Origin: Telmatactis stephensoni | Taxonomy: Eukaryota; Cnidaria; Anthozoa; Actiniaria; Isophelliidae | Assembly: GCA_029948255.1 (NCBI GenBank) | Contig: JALIZF010001717.1 | Location: 248,001-312,000, forward strand | DNA: 64,000 nucleotides | Direction: 5' to 3' | Shown here: one piece after another, positions 23,101 to 34,619 of the stretch | Position numbering within the stretch: the first letter of the stretch is position 1 | Layout of the letters: each line of letters begins with the position of its first letter | Program-made: the position numbers and the translations under genes | The notes under the pieces: model-generated | Told to the model about the DNA's origin: nothing | Databases searched by the model: none | What the model saw: only the letters and a program-made list of their open reading frames with translations

Positions 23101-26100
23101 AGGGTAAATGTTTCAAATTATTAGAAACCAAATTACTCAATAGTATACCCCTTATCATTGCCCTTATAATGATGAGACAACCAGTTGATATAATTGAAGT
23201 TATTAAAAATTGTCATTACTTTGTCTTTACAGGATCTTAGAAAAGCCAATCTGCTGAAAACCCAACTAGACACATACAAAAAACAGGTTTGGTCACTATT
23301 GCCTGCTGCACTTATAGTCTGGCTTATTAGACAAAAGGTCTTTTGATATAATTTCAGGTTCATCAGCTGCAAGTCCAAGTATCAGAACTACAAAGAAGGA
23401 CTGATAGGGTAGGAAATCTGTTACCTTAATTAATGGTACCTTTTACTGAAGAAGCTAGTGCTGATTTCATTGTGAAAAATTCATGACAGGCCTTACCATG
23501 CTGTAGTGTCATCATGTATGAAAATATACCTAGATAGTTTTCAAATGTCTTTGACAAAATCTGCGACATTGACAACACTGGTTTCAGTTCCATAAAAAAA
23601 CATCCAAGTAGATTTTATATGTGTATTACTGTGAAAAAATTGCTACACTACCACAACATTCTCCTACATGTAATTCTATGCTGTGCATGAATTAACAGTC
23701 CAACATATTTCATATTACTGTGAAAAATTCATGAGTTATTACACAAGGGATATGGTGGCATCAAGACTTTACGTAAACAAAACATTTGAAATACAATGTG
23801 AGTGTGGCATGCAGGTGCTGTGGCTTCTAACCATCGTAATTCAGTACTGTTCTTACCAACAGGCTGAATTTGAAGCAAAGAAGGCCAAAGAAAAACTAGC
23901 AAATATTGAAGGAGAAAATGAGGTACAGTAAGCTGTAAAATGCCATTGTGTAGTCGGTGTTTGTAAAAATTTCATTCAAATGCTTAATTTATACTTTTTA
24001 CAGCGATTTAAACATGAGAAGGAAAACTTGAAAGAACAAATTGAAGAATTAGAACTTACCCAAGCAAAAGGTAGGAAGCTTTTAGTAAAACATGCTTTGG
24101 TACAAAGTACATTTAGAAGCATGCTATCTCAAAGACAAACCTATATTTCATTCAAGTATTCAAAATGATTGACTTATTATCAAACACAAAGTGTCACAAG
24201 AAACAAATAAAATGGGAAAAGACAAATCTATTACATTGCTATACAACCTCACTACACCAGCAAGATCTGGACAAAACCCTTGGGACTTTTTCTTCCTGTT
24301 AGAATGTTCTGTTTCAGGTTACTGGATGTATTCCCCATCCCACTCCGTCCCCATACATTGTTGTTAGCAGACTTGCAAACTCAACAGCAACCTTTTGAGC
24401 TCAACATCACAGAGGCAGATCCAGGATTATCTTCAGGAGGGGGGGGGTGCACCGTCTTCAGGAGGGGGTGCACCATCATATAAATTGGAAACTCCTGAGA
24501 GGATATTTTGGGAAAATGTTGAGAGAAAAGGACTCAAAGTCATCTCAGGAGGGAAGTGGACACCCCCTGCACCCCTCCCCTAAATCCACCCCTGCATTGA
24601 GTACATATAGGGGGTGGTGATCAGGTGATACATCCACGAATCTGGAAAAGTCATGTCTGAAACAGAAAATTCCAAGAAGTTTTTGGCCAAGATTGAGGAA
24701 CCAATCTGTTTTGCATTTCTCCTCAGGATGTTGTCCCAAGAACATGTTTGTTTATGGGCATTCTTTTCACATTGTTTGCCAAAATTTACCTGATTTTCTA
24801 ACTTGTTGTGTCATCTTGTATTCCTATAGGTTCATTGTCTATGACTCCTACTTCTCCTCCAAGTGGTGATGCCTTCTCTGACATTGCTGAAATGTCTCTT
24901 CCTCCTGAAATCAAGTAAGAATTGTTGATTTTGACCAACTGATGAATCAATTCATTACAAAAAAGAATATAAGTTATTTAAATAATCAGTGAATAATTGA
25001 ATGAATATAGTAATGGATAAAGTCTGAATTATAGAAGTGACTCAAGCAATCAAGCATGGATGGATATAGTCCAGTCCCAGACTCTCTTTCTTGCCGCTCC
25101 AATACTCGCGGAGGAAAGAGAGTCCAGCATGCGTATGTGCAAAATGAGCCAATCAATGGATTAATTAGTATTTTGCGAGCTTGCAATATGCAAATGTCAG
25201 TGTTTGGTAGCAGTGGTAGTGATGCGTATCGAAAAATTCACAAATACGTCTTTCACAACTGTCCATCCGTAAATGGCCTGTAACTGCTCAAACTTTGGTA
25301 AAAGATTATAGTTGGTTTTTCCAAGTGCATAGCTCACTGAATCAACAAATGGCTTTCCGAAATGAGACTGATATCGTGTATACAAAACACTTTCTTCTTC
25401 AGCCATCTTGAATCATTAGATGACTTTAGGATTTGTAACCACGCGATCACCACATGAATGTGGTGATCGCGTGGTCACTAAGCTGACATGCGCATGCAAG
25501 TTATACTGGACTCTCTTTCTCCGCGAGTCCTGGAGCGGCAAGAAAGAGAGTGTGGGACTGGACTAGGATGGATATGGATGAATGGATAGATGGAACTTAG
25601 AACTTAGTGTATACTCCTACAATGATGTCGAAAACTGTTGAGATATTTTTATTACATTGTAGGGAGAAGATCGTTAGACTTGAACATGAAAACAAAAAAT
25701 TAAAAGCACACAAAAAGGATGAACAAGATGAACAGGTAATGAACCACATTGTTTAAAAAAGAAAATGAATACCAGTGTACTACTAACAGTAAAGTTTAGA
25801 ATGGGACACCACTACCCTTGCAGTAGTCTGATTTCCATAAGTTCAGGGGTTATCTACCTTCTCTCTGGAGAAGGAGAAAAGTGGATGGATATATTTTGTG
25901 TTCGTTTGCCAGTTTTTGATTATGTACTGTGAAAAAAATTGATGTGAGCCCCCTTGTTAAGCCATGTTGCTTTTGGGGCAAATGCTAAGACCACCTGAAA
26001 ATCACTTGTGAAGAAGCTTTAGAGAAATGATCCTATGTTGGTTGCCTATGGTTGGTAACACAAATGGAGAAATCTGCATTAAAATAGCTGTCTTTACTAC

Positions 26101-29100
26101 CAAGAAAAAAGGAAAAAAGTTATTTGCATCACTATTGTCTGGTGTAGAATCTGTGTCCTTGTTGATTCTGAACATAAAGTCAGTCAATACATTGAATAAG
26201 ATATTTCTTGTGTTTGTTTGATCAATGTAGACACAGCTTCTACAAAGTCTTCTTGATGATTCAAATGAAAGAAAAGAACAACTTGAAAAGGAAAACAGGT
26301 ATTAACAAAAAAAAAACAATTAAATGACTGTTATTAAAGTGTGAAATGTGTTCTACAGGGCCAGGTTGTTCAAATTAGTGATTAGTACTAACCCCAAGGT
26401 TAAATCTAAAGAAAACCATTGGTTTTATCCCTGGGTTAGCACTAACCCACTTTGAACAATTATTGGGCCCGGTTGTGCACTAATTAGACACACTACATAC
26501 TTACAATATTCTTTACACACCACTCTAAGCTCACTAGTTCATATTTATTGAGGGAGAAAAAATGAGGGAAGCAAGGGAGAGAACAATCTAACAAACTCAT
26601 GATCTGTGAATCAGAACCAGGGTCCGGTTGTTCAAAAGACGATTAGCGTTAACCCAGGATTAAATCTAAAGATTAACCCAGGATTAGCGTTAGTCGCCCT
26701 TCGAACAACCGGGCCCAGGACCACAGAGGTGCCACACTCTAAAGTTGCTTCCTATAACAGATGATAATGTTCGTACTTTTTGTATCATGCTCGTAGATCC
26801 CTTAATCAAAGAATTATGGAGTTTGAAAGTGAAGTAGATGACCTTAGAAACCAGCAAAAAGCTAGTGCTAGCGACCAAGACTCTGAATTAGACAAGAAAT
26901 ACAAAGAACACTTGTAAGTTGTGTCTTATTGTACGTCTTTAATGTCCAAATCACTGTAAGACAAATGTTGAAACCACTAGTGAGAGAAGATCAACTAAGT
27001 CATACTTGCTCAGGCTAAGTCATGCAACCTCTAGGTTTAGTGACAACTGTTTAGGAGTGAATATAACTAAGAACGTCGTCCTTGACATGATCACTGCTGC
27101 ATTGCATTCCTCTTCCACGATAACAACTCTATCAACATTTTACAGGGAAAAACTCAAAGAAGCTAATGAACAATTACAGCAGAAAAAAGCTTACATTGAC
27201 AGTTTAGAACCTAAAGTATCAAGTAGTGGTATGTATTTTAACACATATTAAAAAGACTCTAACTTATGTCAGTCTGCGTGGCTGACGTTGAGGGGAGGGG
27301 GAGGGAGAGAGCCTCTTCCTTCCTTTCCCTCCCAGCTCCCTTTCCTTTTCCCTCCCCTTCTCCATGCTGGACACTCAGCCCGGCAACTAGGTGCCACTGC
27401 CTCATGTAAAGACAAATATGATAAAAAGCAGACTAGCGAGTGAACTAGTTAAATCTGATTCGGTATATAAAAAGACAACAATGGATGACTGGAAATTTGT
27501 AAGGACATATAAAAAGAGAGCTAACTTACCGACGTTTCTAGCCTTGGCCCTTTGTTTGGGGTAAAAGGGTGGTATTCAGTTGGAGTAGAGAAAAGTGTCC
27601 ATAATATAAGGTGATAGATAACTTCAAGAAAGTTTCAACTTATTCGCACATTTTCACCAGAGTGACCCCTTAAATAAATGTACATTTTGTTTTCTATTTC
27701 AGCTGAGAAGGTAAAAGAGATGGAAGAAATGTTGTCCCAGAAAGATCACGAGATGAAAGCAATGGAGGAAAGATACAAACGATACCTTGAAAAGGCTAAA
27801 AGTGTGAGTACAATGACCATTCCATATATACCGAGAAGCATGATGTCCACGCTGTATTGTTTTAAATAGTAATAAGAAATGTGCTGCATTTTCCATTTAC
27901 ATGTACGTGCTGTCAATGATGATGGAATATGATTATTAACATGTCTGCATTACCAAAACAGGTTATCAAGACCCTAGATCCTAAACAAAGTCCTTCTACT
28001 AACACTGAGGTAAGATTGATAGTTTATCCCCTCATCTTGGTTTACCTGTGCTAAGTAGATGAGGCGTCAGTTCACTTAAACGAAACTCTTTTCGTGAATC
28101 ACTCATTTACACAACCAGGGTCACTTCAATAAAACTTTTGCCCTTGTAATTTCGAGTGAAGCTTTTATTCTTGACAGCTAAAACAATAGCTACATTGGTA
28201 AATACGACGGTGTAAAAGTTTTATTGAAGTCACCACAGCTCTTTGTTAAAACTTCACAATTTTGAAGACTTATGCACTCAGATGTGGTACTGAGACATTG
28301 TAAGTGACAATGATCAATTTCGAACACATATTGGTCGTTTTCTGAAACTCTGACTATATGCGCTTATTGTCATGTAAGATAAAAATATATAAATGCATTG
28401 TAACTTAAAGTGGAAGAGCACTTAGCTATACAGCTAGTTTCCAGGCACTCATCTCAAATAATCACAACTAAACAATACAAATAAAGTAAACATAATCCTT
28501 GTTATTGTGGCTTGTCAGGAATCATGACCATTATCGCTACACAAGTTTGTACAATTTTTGCACAGTTTATTGTACTTTCTGATTTGATTGTGTTAACTGT
28601 AGATTACTACACTGCGAAACCAGGTTCAAGAAAAAGACAAGTTAATTGATCACTTAGAAGTAAGTAAAGACTTCCTGTCCCACTGTTTTAACGTCCCAAC
28701 AACTTGAATTGCGACGCCTCCTAAGTTCCTTTTTGTAATCATAAATCAAACCAGCATCTTCATTCGACAAAAACACTGGTTGCCTTCATTACGTAGAAGT
28801 TTATCCATTGTATTTTCTTGTAGCGAGATCACGAGAAAATGAGGATAACTCGAGAAAGAGAAGAAAAACTAATTGTTAGTGCTTGGTATGAGATGGTAAG
28901 TTCATAATAAAGTTACTTTTATAACCTCACTGTATTTGTTTTCGCTAGAAGAGATTTGCTATGAGTGGGTTTAAAAACCCGTACGATTTTAGCTGTACGA
29001 TAACGTTGTACTACCGGTTTGGCATACTTTGCGTACCGTAACCGTGACTGCATAGAGTAGTTATCGTATGACTGTGAAGACGGCACCGCACAGTCACGGT

Positions 29101-29644
29101 ACGGTTACGACAGGAATTTCGAATGTTTTTATAGACAACACAGTCACGATACGGCGCGGTCCGTTTCACACTCATAAGAAAAGCACTCTACTTTGCGCAC
29201 CGTAATACTTTCCGTACCGTAACCGTCACTGCATATTTACCAGTAACAACACTGCAGTGTACCGTAACCGTGATTGTGTATATTTACGTACCGTAACGTA
29301 GTCCAGACCCAAGGCCTCTTTTTATGATCAGCGACCTGAGCATTAGCAGAACGGGCTAAAACGAATCCTGGTATTGGACTAGCGTAATCGTAATGTTCAG
29401 CGTTTACGTACCGTAACCGAGACTGCACACTTGTACTAGCTTGCCTAGTGGCCCTCCCTGTCCTTATCTCTTTCTCAGTAACTTCGTTCTTTTTGTCCAG
29501 GGCATGCAGCTTCATCGTAAAGCGTCAGAGGATCGATTACTTGGTGGTAGTGGAGGAATGTCCTTCCTAGCTCGACAACGACAGGCTTCAAGTCGGCGCT
29601 CAACTCCAGCTAGAACACAAAACAATACCGTCACGGCAAGGTGA
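14184..29644 (+). CDS. HOOK: HOOK-family dynein adaptor, complete 29-exon gene
   Basis: Coding exons: 14184-14225, 14339-14427, 15007-15079, 17565-17615, 18458-18509, 18646-18726, 19299-19366, 19929-19991, 20402-20485, 20798-20901, 21046-21122, 21234-21298, 21707-21790, 22076-22118, 22387-22472, 23233-23286, 23358-23408, 23863-23922, 24004-24070, 24830-24914, 25663-25735, 26231-26298, 26797-26913, 27146-27228, 27703-27803, 27962-28009, 28603-28659, 28824-28895, 29501-29644. All introns are GT-AG, all phases agree, total 2142 nt = 713 aa (human HOOKs about 720). Residues 1-155 form the N-terminal Hook (CH-like) domain with LLQLILGCAVNCEDKQ. Q143 and I150 match the human HOOK3 Q147/I154 pair used to bind the dynein light intermediate chain. 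Residues 160-640 are coiled coil; the C-terminus has EERYKRYLEKAK and KLIVSAWYEM. HOOKs link dynein to endosomal cargo through the FTS-FHIP complex. Numbering of human residues is from memory. Confidence 0.97.
17638..17861. mobile_element. MITE, TTACAGCMAAAATYGTTGCA family (copy 1, HOOK intron 4)
   Basis: The ends are TTACAGCAAAAATTGTTGCA and TGCAACGATTTTGCCTGTAA. The interior holds AAGCTCCGCCCCCAA and TTCTTGGGAGCAGAGC. A second copy in the opposite orientation, with the same interior, is at 63755-63961. Confidence 0.85.
18140..18297 (+). mobile_element. tRNA-derived SINE (HOOK intron 4)
   Basis: The head has A-box-like TGGCACAGTTGGTTAGTGCA and B-box-like GGTCGCAAGTTCAATCTC. The tail is TTTTACCTTTACC repeats. 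A minus-strand fragment of the same family is at 46429-46522. Confidence 0.75.
18797..18985 (+). mobile_element. possible diverged SINE (HOOK intron 6)
   Basis: It contains GGTTCCTGGATTTGATTCCC, reminiscent of a B box, followed by a pyrimidine-rich body. The head is too degraded to be sure. Confidence 0.3.
19134..19222. repeat. (TTTG)n microsatellite (HOOK intron 6)
   Basis: About 20 consecutive TTTG units with two single-base changes near the end. It lies about 75 bases before the next exon. Confidence 0.97.
22852..22973. mobile_element. MITE, GGGCCCRGTTGTTCGAA family (copy 1)
   Basis: TIRs GGGCCCAGTTGTTCGAAAG and CTTTCGAACAACCGGGCCC. The core is GATTAGCGCTAATCC and GGTTAAC units, themselves palindromic. 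HOOK intron 15. Confidence 0.85.
24408..24598. mobile_element. MITE with GGCAGATCCAGGATT ends (HOOK intron 19)
   Basis: The left end AGGCAGATCCAGGATT pairs imperfectly with AAATCCACCCCTGCATT on the right; the interior has mirrored GGAGGGGGG and CCCCTCCCC tracts. Moderately degraded. Confidence 0.5.
25067..25565. mobile_element. ~500-bp TIR element (HOOK intron 20)
   Basis: TIRs of more than 50 bases: TAGTCCAGTCCCA, then ACTCTCTTTCTTGCCGCTCC, matched by GGAGCGGCAAGAAAGAGAGT and TGGGACTGGACTA. A second internal palindrome CATTCATGTGGTGATCGCG lies near 25455. The flanking TA may be a target duplication. No transposase. Confidence 0.85.
26358..26471. mobile_element. MITE, GGGCCCRGTTGTTCGAA family (copy 2, diverged)
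   Basis: The ends AGGGCCAGGTTGTTCAAA and TTTGAACAATTATTGGGCCC keep the family pattern with insertions. The core has CTAACCCCAAGGTTAAATC and its complement. Confidence 0.7.
26620..26717. mobile_element. MITE, GGGCCCRGTTGTTCGAA family (copy 3)
   Basis: Ends GGGTCCGGTTGTTCAAAAG and CTTCGAACAACCGGGCCC. The core AACCCAGGATTA occurs twice. It shares HOOK intron 22 with copy 2, 150 bases away. Confidence 0.8.
28951..29190. mobile_element. foldback, GGTACGGTnACGGT family (copy 2, HOOK intron 28)
   Basis: ATGAGTGGG near the left end and CACACTCATAAGAAAAGC near the right end are complementary. The core has GTACCGTAACCGTGACTGCA units and GGAATTTCGAATGTTTTTAT, as at 11140-11300. Further ACCGTAACCG units continue to about 29430. 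Confidence 0.7.
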
Positions 29645-29974
29645 TGGTATCATGACGTTTTTTTAGATTGAAAACTTTTAACAGTGAAAACAAGTCCTCA
29701 CAACACTAACACAACCAAAACGTGAACACCACCAACATCAACAGACAACTACCATCAACCACACTGAATAACAATGAGCTTGCTTTTGAATTGATCAAGA
29801 AGAGTCCATACCAACGATTTACGTTATCGTTTTCCGCATTTTTCTTGCACTCGAAGCTAGTTTGAAGAGAAATTACTACCTCAAACTTTGTAGTAAAAAC
29901 ACATTTACATTGGCATTCTGTGTTATGAACTTCTATTTACCAACATTATACGTCACCGCACATTGTCAAAATGT

Positions 29975-30260
29975 TATACACCTATTTCAAAAAAGGTTGT
30001 CGTATGAGAGGTTTCAAGCCTACGCAACTAGACCGAAAAGGAGTATGGGTAGTTGCAAAATTTCCCTTTCTTTTTGGCATTGGTCTTGATTTTAGCATCA
30101 GCAAATGAAGCTCTTTGATGTATTTAGTCATGACAAGCTGAGGTTGAATTGTGGTGTGGATATTTGTGTGGTTTTATACCATTAGTAATGTTTACCCATG
30201 CTTCCTTTCGGGTGAGTCGCGTAGGCTTTTGCCGACAATGTTTGTTGAAATAGGTGTATA
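29975..30260. mobile_element. MITE, TATACACCTATTTCAA family (copy 1)
   Basis: TIRs TATACACCTATTTCAA and TTGAAATAGGTGTATA. Inside are GACCGAAAAGGAGTATGGGT and GTCGCGTAGGCTT. The copy at 54993-55460 shares ends and interior and carries a T/A-rich insertion. It lies just 3' of the HOOK stop codon, perhaps in its 3' UTR or flank. Confidence 0.85.
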
Positions 30261-30581
30261 CTCACGTTTATGAGTTTATGTCACTCGCTTTATGCATTGG
30301 TCAGTGTAGCTGTCAGTTTGTAGATATCATTTGACATTCTGTTTTTGTATTCTTGACAGGGACACATAGCAAAGTGAATGCTGTAAATTAACGCAGCATA
30401 CGATGTACTGCCAACCAAACTTCTACATTCTCTTAAATCCCTCAAGGGGATGTTCTTCCATCCTTTTCTGGTTATCTCATAGCTTTCTATTTTGCTTCCC
30501 TACATATATTTTTCTACCATGGACAGTCCTTAACTTGCATCGTATTAGCGATTTAGTAAGACATAATCATTCAAAGATTAA

Positions 30582-31189
30582 GGGTGTACTGACATAGAAA
30601 AATTGCCTGTTGCTAGGGAAATTTGAAAATGCTCTAAAATGCCTCTAAATTGTCAAATTTGCTTTTAAACTTTATAGTTTGTCTTCCTTGAGGGGACTAA
30701 CATTTTGTGATGTCATAGCTAAAGCAAAAAGCCATAATTTTCTTTAGCAATGTATATATTGGAGAATTTGATATACTTTAAATAAATCTTGAGATCAAGG
30801 TGCATAATGCCAAAATGGTCTCCAAATAAATTTAATATGACTTTTTTATCGCAATTGAGCGAATAATGTAAATATCTTCCGTATTTGTTAATTTTTCGTA
30901 AATGCCATGCTTGACTTTGAAGAAAAGGATGGAAATGAAATAACTATTGAAGAAACGCTTAGTTTTGCCAAAAACCGCCGAAGATTATAGCTTCTTAAAG
31001 AAACGTAAGTATCCCGCGCATGCGCAATAAGAAAGAAAAGTCCTTTTTGTTAGGTTTGCCTAGCTCTACCGGAAGTCATGATTCCCGCCAAAAACGCGCG
31101 CGCGTGCGCCTATTCAATTTTGCCGGCCAACGCAAGGCCCTATTTTGCATAGCAACCGTTGCACAGCAAAGATATATGTCAGTACACCC
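30582..31189. mobile_element. ~610-bp TIR element flanked by TTAA
   Basis: TIRs GGGTGTACTGACATA and TATGTCAGTACACCC abut TTAA on both sides (30578-30581, 31190-31193). TTAA duplication is the piggyBac-type signature, although these termini are not the textbook ones. A roughly 40-base host phrase (CTTAACTTGCATCGTATT...) occurs both 55 bases left of the element and immediately to its right. No transposase. Confidence 0.8.
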
Positions 31190-31254
31190 TTAACTTGCAT
31201 CGTATTGTAACGATTTAGTACGACATAACACGATTAACAAGAACAGGTGTTACA

Positions 31255-31515
31255 CCCCTTACTAAGGTCAAACTATCGTTTCTAAGGTATTGCTAAGTGC
31301 CTTGGCACTCTTGGATGTGGCCATAGTTGCTAAGGTGTTGCTTAGTGATCTCACTTGGGTGTGACTATCGTTACTAAGGTATTGCTAATTGAATTGTCCA
31401 ACTAGTGCGTCACCATAGTTGATAAGTGACATGCCTAGCTAGGATGTGACAGTGGTTGGTAGGTTGTCCCTTAGCACCTTATCCCGGCTGGGTGTGGCTG
31501 TACAGCCTATGTATG
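31255..31515. repeat. degenerate minisatellite, unit ~45-50 bases
   Basis: About five diverged units follow the pattern GTGTGrC-ATmGTTrCTAAGGT-TTGCTwAG-...-TTGG. Each repeats a CTAAGG/CCTTAG alternation able to form small stems. Confidence 0.65.
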
Positions 31516-33569
31516 TAGGACAAGCTGCTTTCTGTACAGTTTTGTTTATCAGTGTATTAGCCTAAGACATCATTGAACATTCGGTAAACATTACTTCATT
31601 AAAACGTCTGTAGTTCTTTGTAGCTACCAGTTGTCAATTCTTTGTTTTATAATGCCTCCATTTATTCTGTTCTCTGAGTGTGTCTTGTTCACATAATTAG
31701 AGCTTTGATCAGTTATTCTAGTTGTTTGTTTCCCTAGTTGCATTGAAAAGCTGCAACGGTTTTCTAAATCATTGCTAAAACTATATGATATATAAACGTA
31801 AGCATAACGTATTGAATCATTGGGGCGGAAGACATAATTATGAGAGATTCTCGGGATTTGAAATTCTAAAGCAATCCTCTATTAGTTAAAAGTTCTTACT
31901 GGATTGGTTATTCGTTTCCCAAATCTTTATGATCTTAAAAATAATATTAAACCGACTTTAAACACTCCGCAACACACGAAGGGTTTTGCTTCAGAAGCGT
32001 GCTTCAGGGTCATTTTTGCACAACCAGTACAAACAACATGCTCCAGGATCATGTATTCGAATATTTAGCAATCTTAATATCGTGGAGCATTTCGCGGGGT
32101 GAAAGTTCTGCTCCCAAAGAGCAACTATAGCCATGCAATTTTTATAACATACGAAGGAACTTTGCTCCAGGAGGGTGCGCCACTGGCATGACGTGGATGC
32201 GTAACGGCTGCTATTACTGCATTGGTTGACCTCAATATAAATAATTTCTAATAAGAGTATTTGGTTCGATAGTATGATTTCTTCATGCTTAACAGGTGCG
32301 TAACCGTCATCTCAAGAAGGGTTCCAAAATTCCAATCTAAAAAATATTGCCTTACTGTTATATCTATTATATTGTCGCACGTCACAACAGTTTGTCCTTA
32401 CTGCGGGCAAACAGGCGGGTTTGATCATATCTATATGGAATTTGAGCTATACAAATGCACAAATTTCTTTCTTTTTTATTTTATTTTCTTTTTTTTTTTT
32501 TCTTTTTTTCTTCTTTTTTTTTACCGTTGCTACTAACAACTGAAAATCCCCTCCATATGCACACGAGACGATAACGTTTGTAACCAAGCAACCGTTACCC
32601 AGCAAGACCTTTTTAAATACAGTTATTTGATTCTAGTATTATTTACTTTCTTGGGACAAGTGATAGCATTTCAGTTTGAAACATACTAACTGTTAGCGCA
32701 TATTCACGTTAATATACCACATATTACGGTGGTTTTACAATTCACTCCAAAAAAAATGCTATCTTGAATACCAAATCTTCATACTTAATAGGTGCTTGCT
32801 AACTAAATACGTTATTGCTACTAATACCATATGATTAGTTTATTTACTTTACTTCCATTTTATTAATTTTCTTGAATAAAAGATATTGTTGGCACATTTT
32901 ATTCTATAGACAATATATTAGCCAACACTAGCTACTATTGAAAGGTGAGTTTGACCACATTTATTTATTGCTGAACGAGTATTTTTCATGATATATAGGT
33001 TTAGATGTTTAGGTGCTTTTTACACAACCTTTTTTGGTTAAAACAAATTCAATATGGACTCAATTCAAAAGTTTTCACTGAGAATTCTTATATTTACGCT
33101 AAACAACTCGTGCGTTAGCCATTCCCCGAAAAAAAACGAAGTGGGACTAAATGCATTAAAGCAAACTTCTGGAAACTGCAAAAAAATTTTAAGAGTTGAA
33201 ATAATTCTGACTGGCTGAAAGAAAAAACGTAGGGATTATGGTCATCAAATCTCGTAGTTTTATTTCTCATCAAGTTGTGTGCCTATAAACGTTCAAATAT
33301 GTGTATTATTTTCTACAAAGGGAAACTAGCGAGTAAACTAGTTTGGATTTCTTCTATGTATGAAGATATAATAAGGAATGAATGGAAATCTGTAGCACCA
33401 TTTAAAGCGTACTTACATTACTGACGCGGGTTCAAGCCTTTTTCTTTGGTCACAGGAACCTGTCACAGATTTCCATTTATTCCATGTTATTTTCTACGCA
33501 TTTAGCAGAATAATGACAAAATTTCTTTCTCTACAAACTAGATCATTTCAAGTCCTGGCTTTAGACAAC
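31516..33569. other. intergenic, no gene seen
   Basis: A/T-rich sequence with a TTTTTCTT-rich tract near 32460-32525. The segment 33340-33490 shares phrases (AAACTAGCGAGTAAACTAGTT, GGAAATCTGTA) with HOOK intron 24 near 27430-27500, so both hold copies of an unclassified repeat. Confidence 0.5.
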
Positions 33570-34619
33570 ATGAAGGCCACTGCTATCAGTTTGTATTGTT
33601 CTCCTTGTGGCGATATTGGGTAAGTAACAGCACGTGTAATAAATTCTGATAGCAATTCGATCTATTTTGCTTCCTCAAATTCTGCATTCAAATGGCGTTT
33701 CCTTTAAAATTAAAGGGGGAAAAACATTTTAGATTGAAAGCTGAAGGCCTAAGTGCTAGCAAAAAAAACAAAAAATCAAAACACAATTTCAGATTCATCG
33801 GGATTAAACTTAGTACATGATAAATATATTTATATGCAGGGTTTTTTTCCGCAGGAAAAGTGGACGTGGAGTGCCAAGAAATTGGAATGAGTAAGTAAGA
33901 TAATATTATCAGAGAATTCAACACAACGAAATGAAAAGGCAAAACAAATAGTCAAACTTGAAATAAGAGAATTATGCAGAAACAACATAGTGTATTTCAG
34001 TGAACTTGTCAATCTATGTATTAAGCTTGTTCCAATTTTCAAGAACGTAAGTTGATGTGGGTTTTGACTTGCGTCTGGTTTGATCGCTAACTTTCATCGA
34101 CTTGCTTGCGGCTACTTGAATCGGCTTGCGAGGACTTTGAAGGCGTTCAAATTTGATCGCAATTTGATGCAAGTTTTGTCTCGTTTAGAAAGCAAGCGCG
34201 CTAAACTCACAAGATGTTTTTGCCCAAATTTCTACACATTTCCTCTCCTATAGATAATTTAATCAAAACTGAATGAACTAGTAGATTCGTTCAGCCAGGC
34301 TTCAGCTAGCTGGCTGATTTTTGTCCTGAGTCTTAGAAAATCTTGCGTGTCACTTGCGTGAATCGGTGTTGCAACGAGAAGAGCACTCGTAAGTCATTGA
34401 AAACTTGCATCAACTTGCCACTGGTTTGATCCCTGCCTAAGTGTATAAATTACAATTGTTTTGAAAGTGATATTTTTTTGATACTCCTAACTTTTTTCAG
34501 ACCTGACTGGTGTTTGTAGTGCCAGCGAGGAAGGCAAGGTTTTGATTGCAGGCAAAGGAGAGGATGCTTGTGGGAGATGCCTCTGCCAGGGAGGTCGAGT
34601 TTATTGCAAGAGTTGCTAA
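33570..34619 (+). pseudogene. small secreted VWC-like cysteine-rich protein gene with disrupted signal-peptide frame
   Basis: Three exons with good GT-AG borders: 33542-33619, 33855-33890 and 34501-34619. Exons 2 and 3 join in phase into a short cysteine-rich domain ending CGRCLCQGGRVYCKSC, a spacing (C-x2-C-x-C-x6-C-x2-C) typical of VWC-type modules, preceded by an NLT glycosylation site. In exon 1 the phase-compatible frame encodes a strongly hydrophobic segment (SVCIVLLVAIL) like a signal peptide, but it is preceded directly by TGA. The ATG at 33570 lies one frame off. So start codon and signal sequence are separated by a one-base frame difference, through mutation, polymorphism or assembly error. 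Possible roles are a secreted matrix, signalling or defence peptide; none is shown. A further donor-acceptor pair (34656/35222) suggests a 3' UTR intron. Confidence 0.55.

Noticed and set aside
31255..31515. CRISPR-like repeat array
   Set aside because: Units are contiguous, diverged and lack unique spacers; it is a degenerate minisatellite in a eukaryotic genome.
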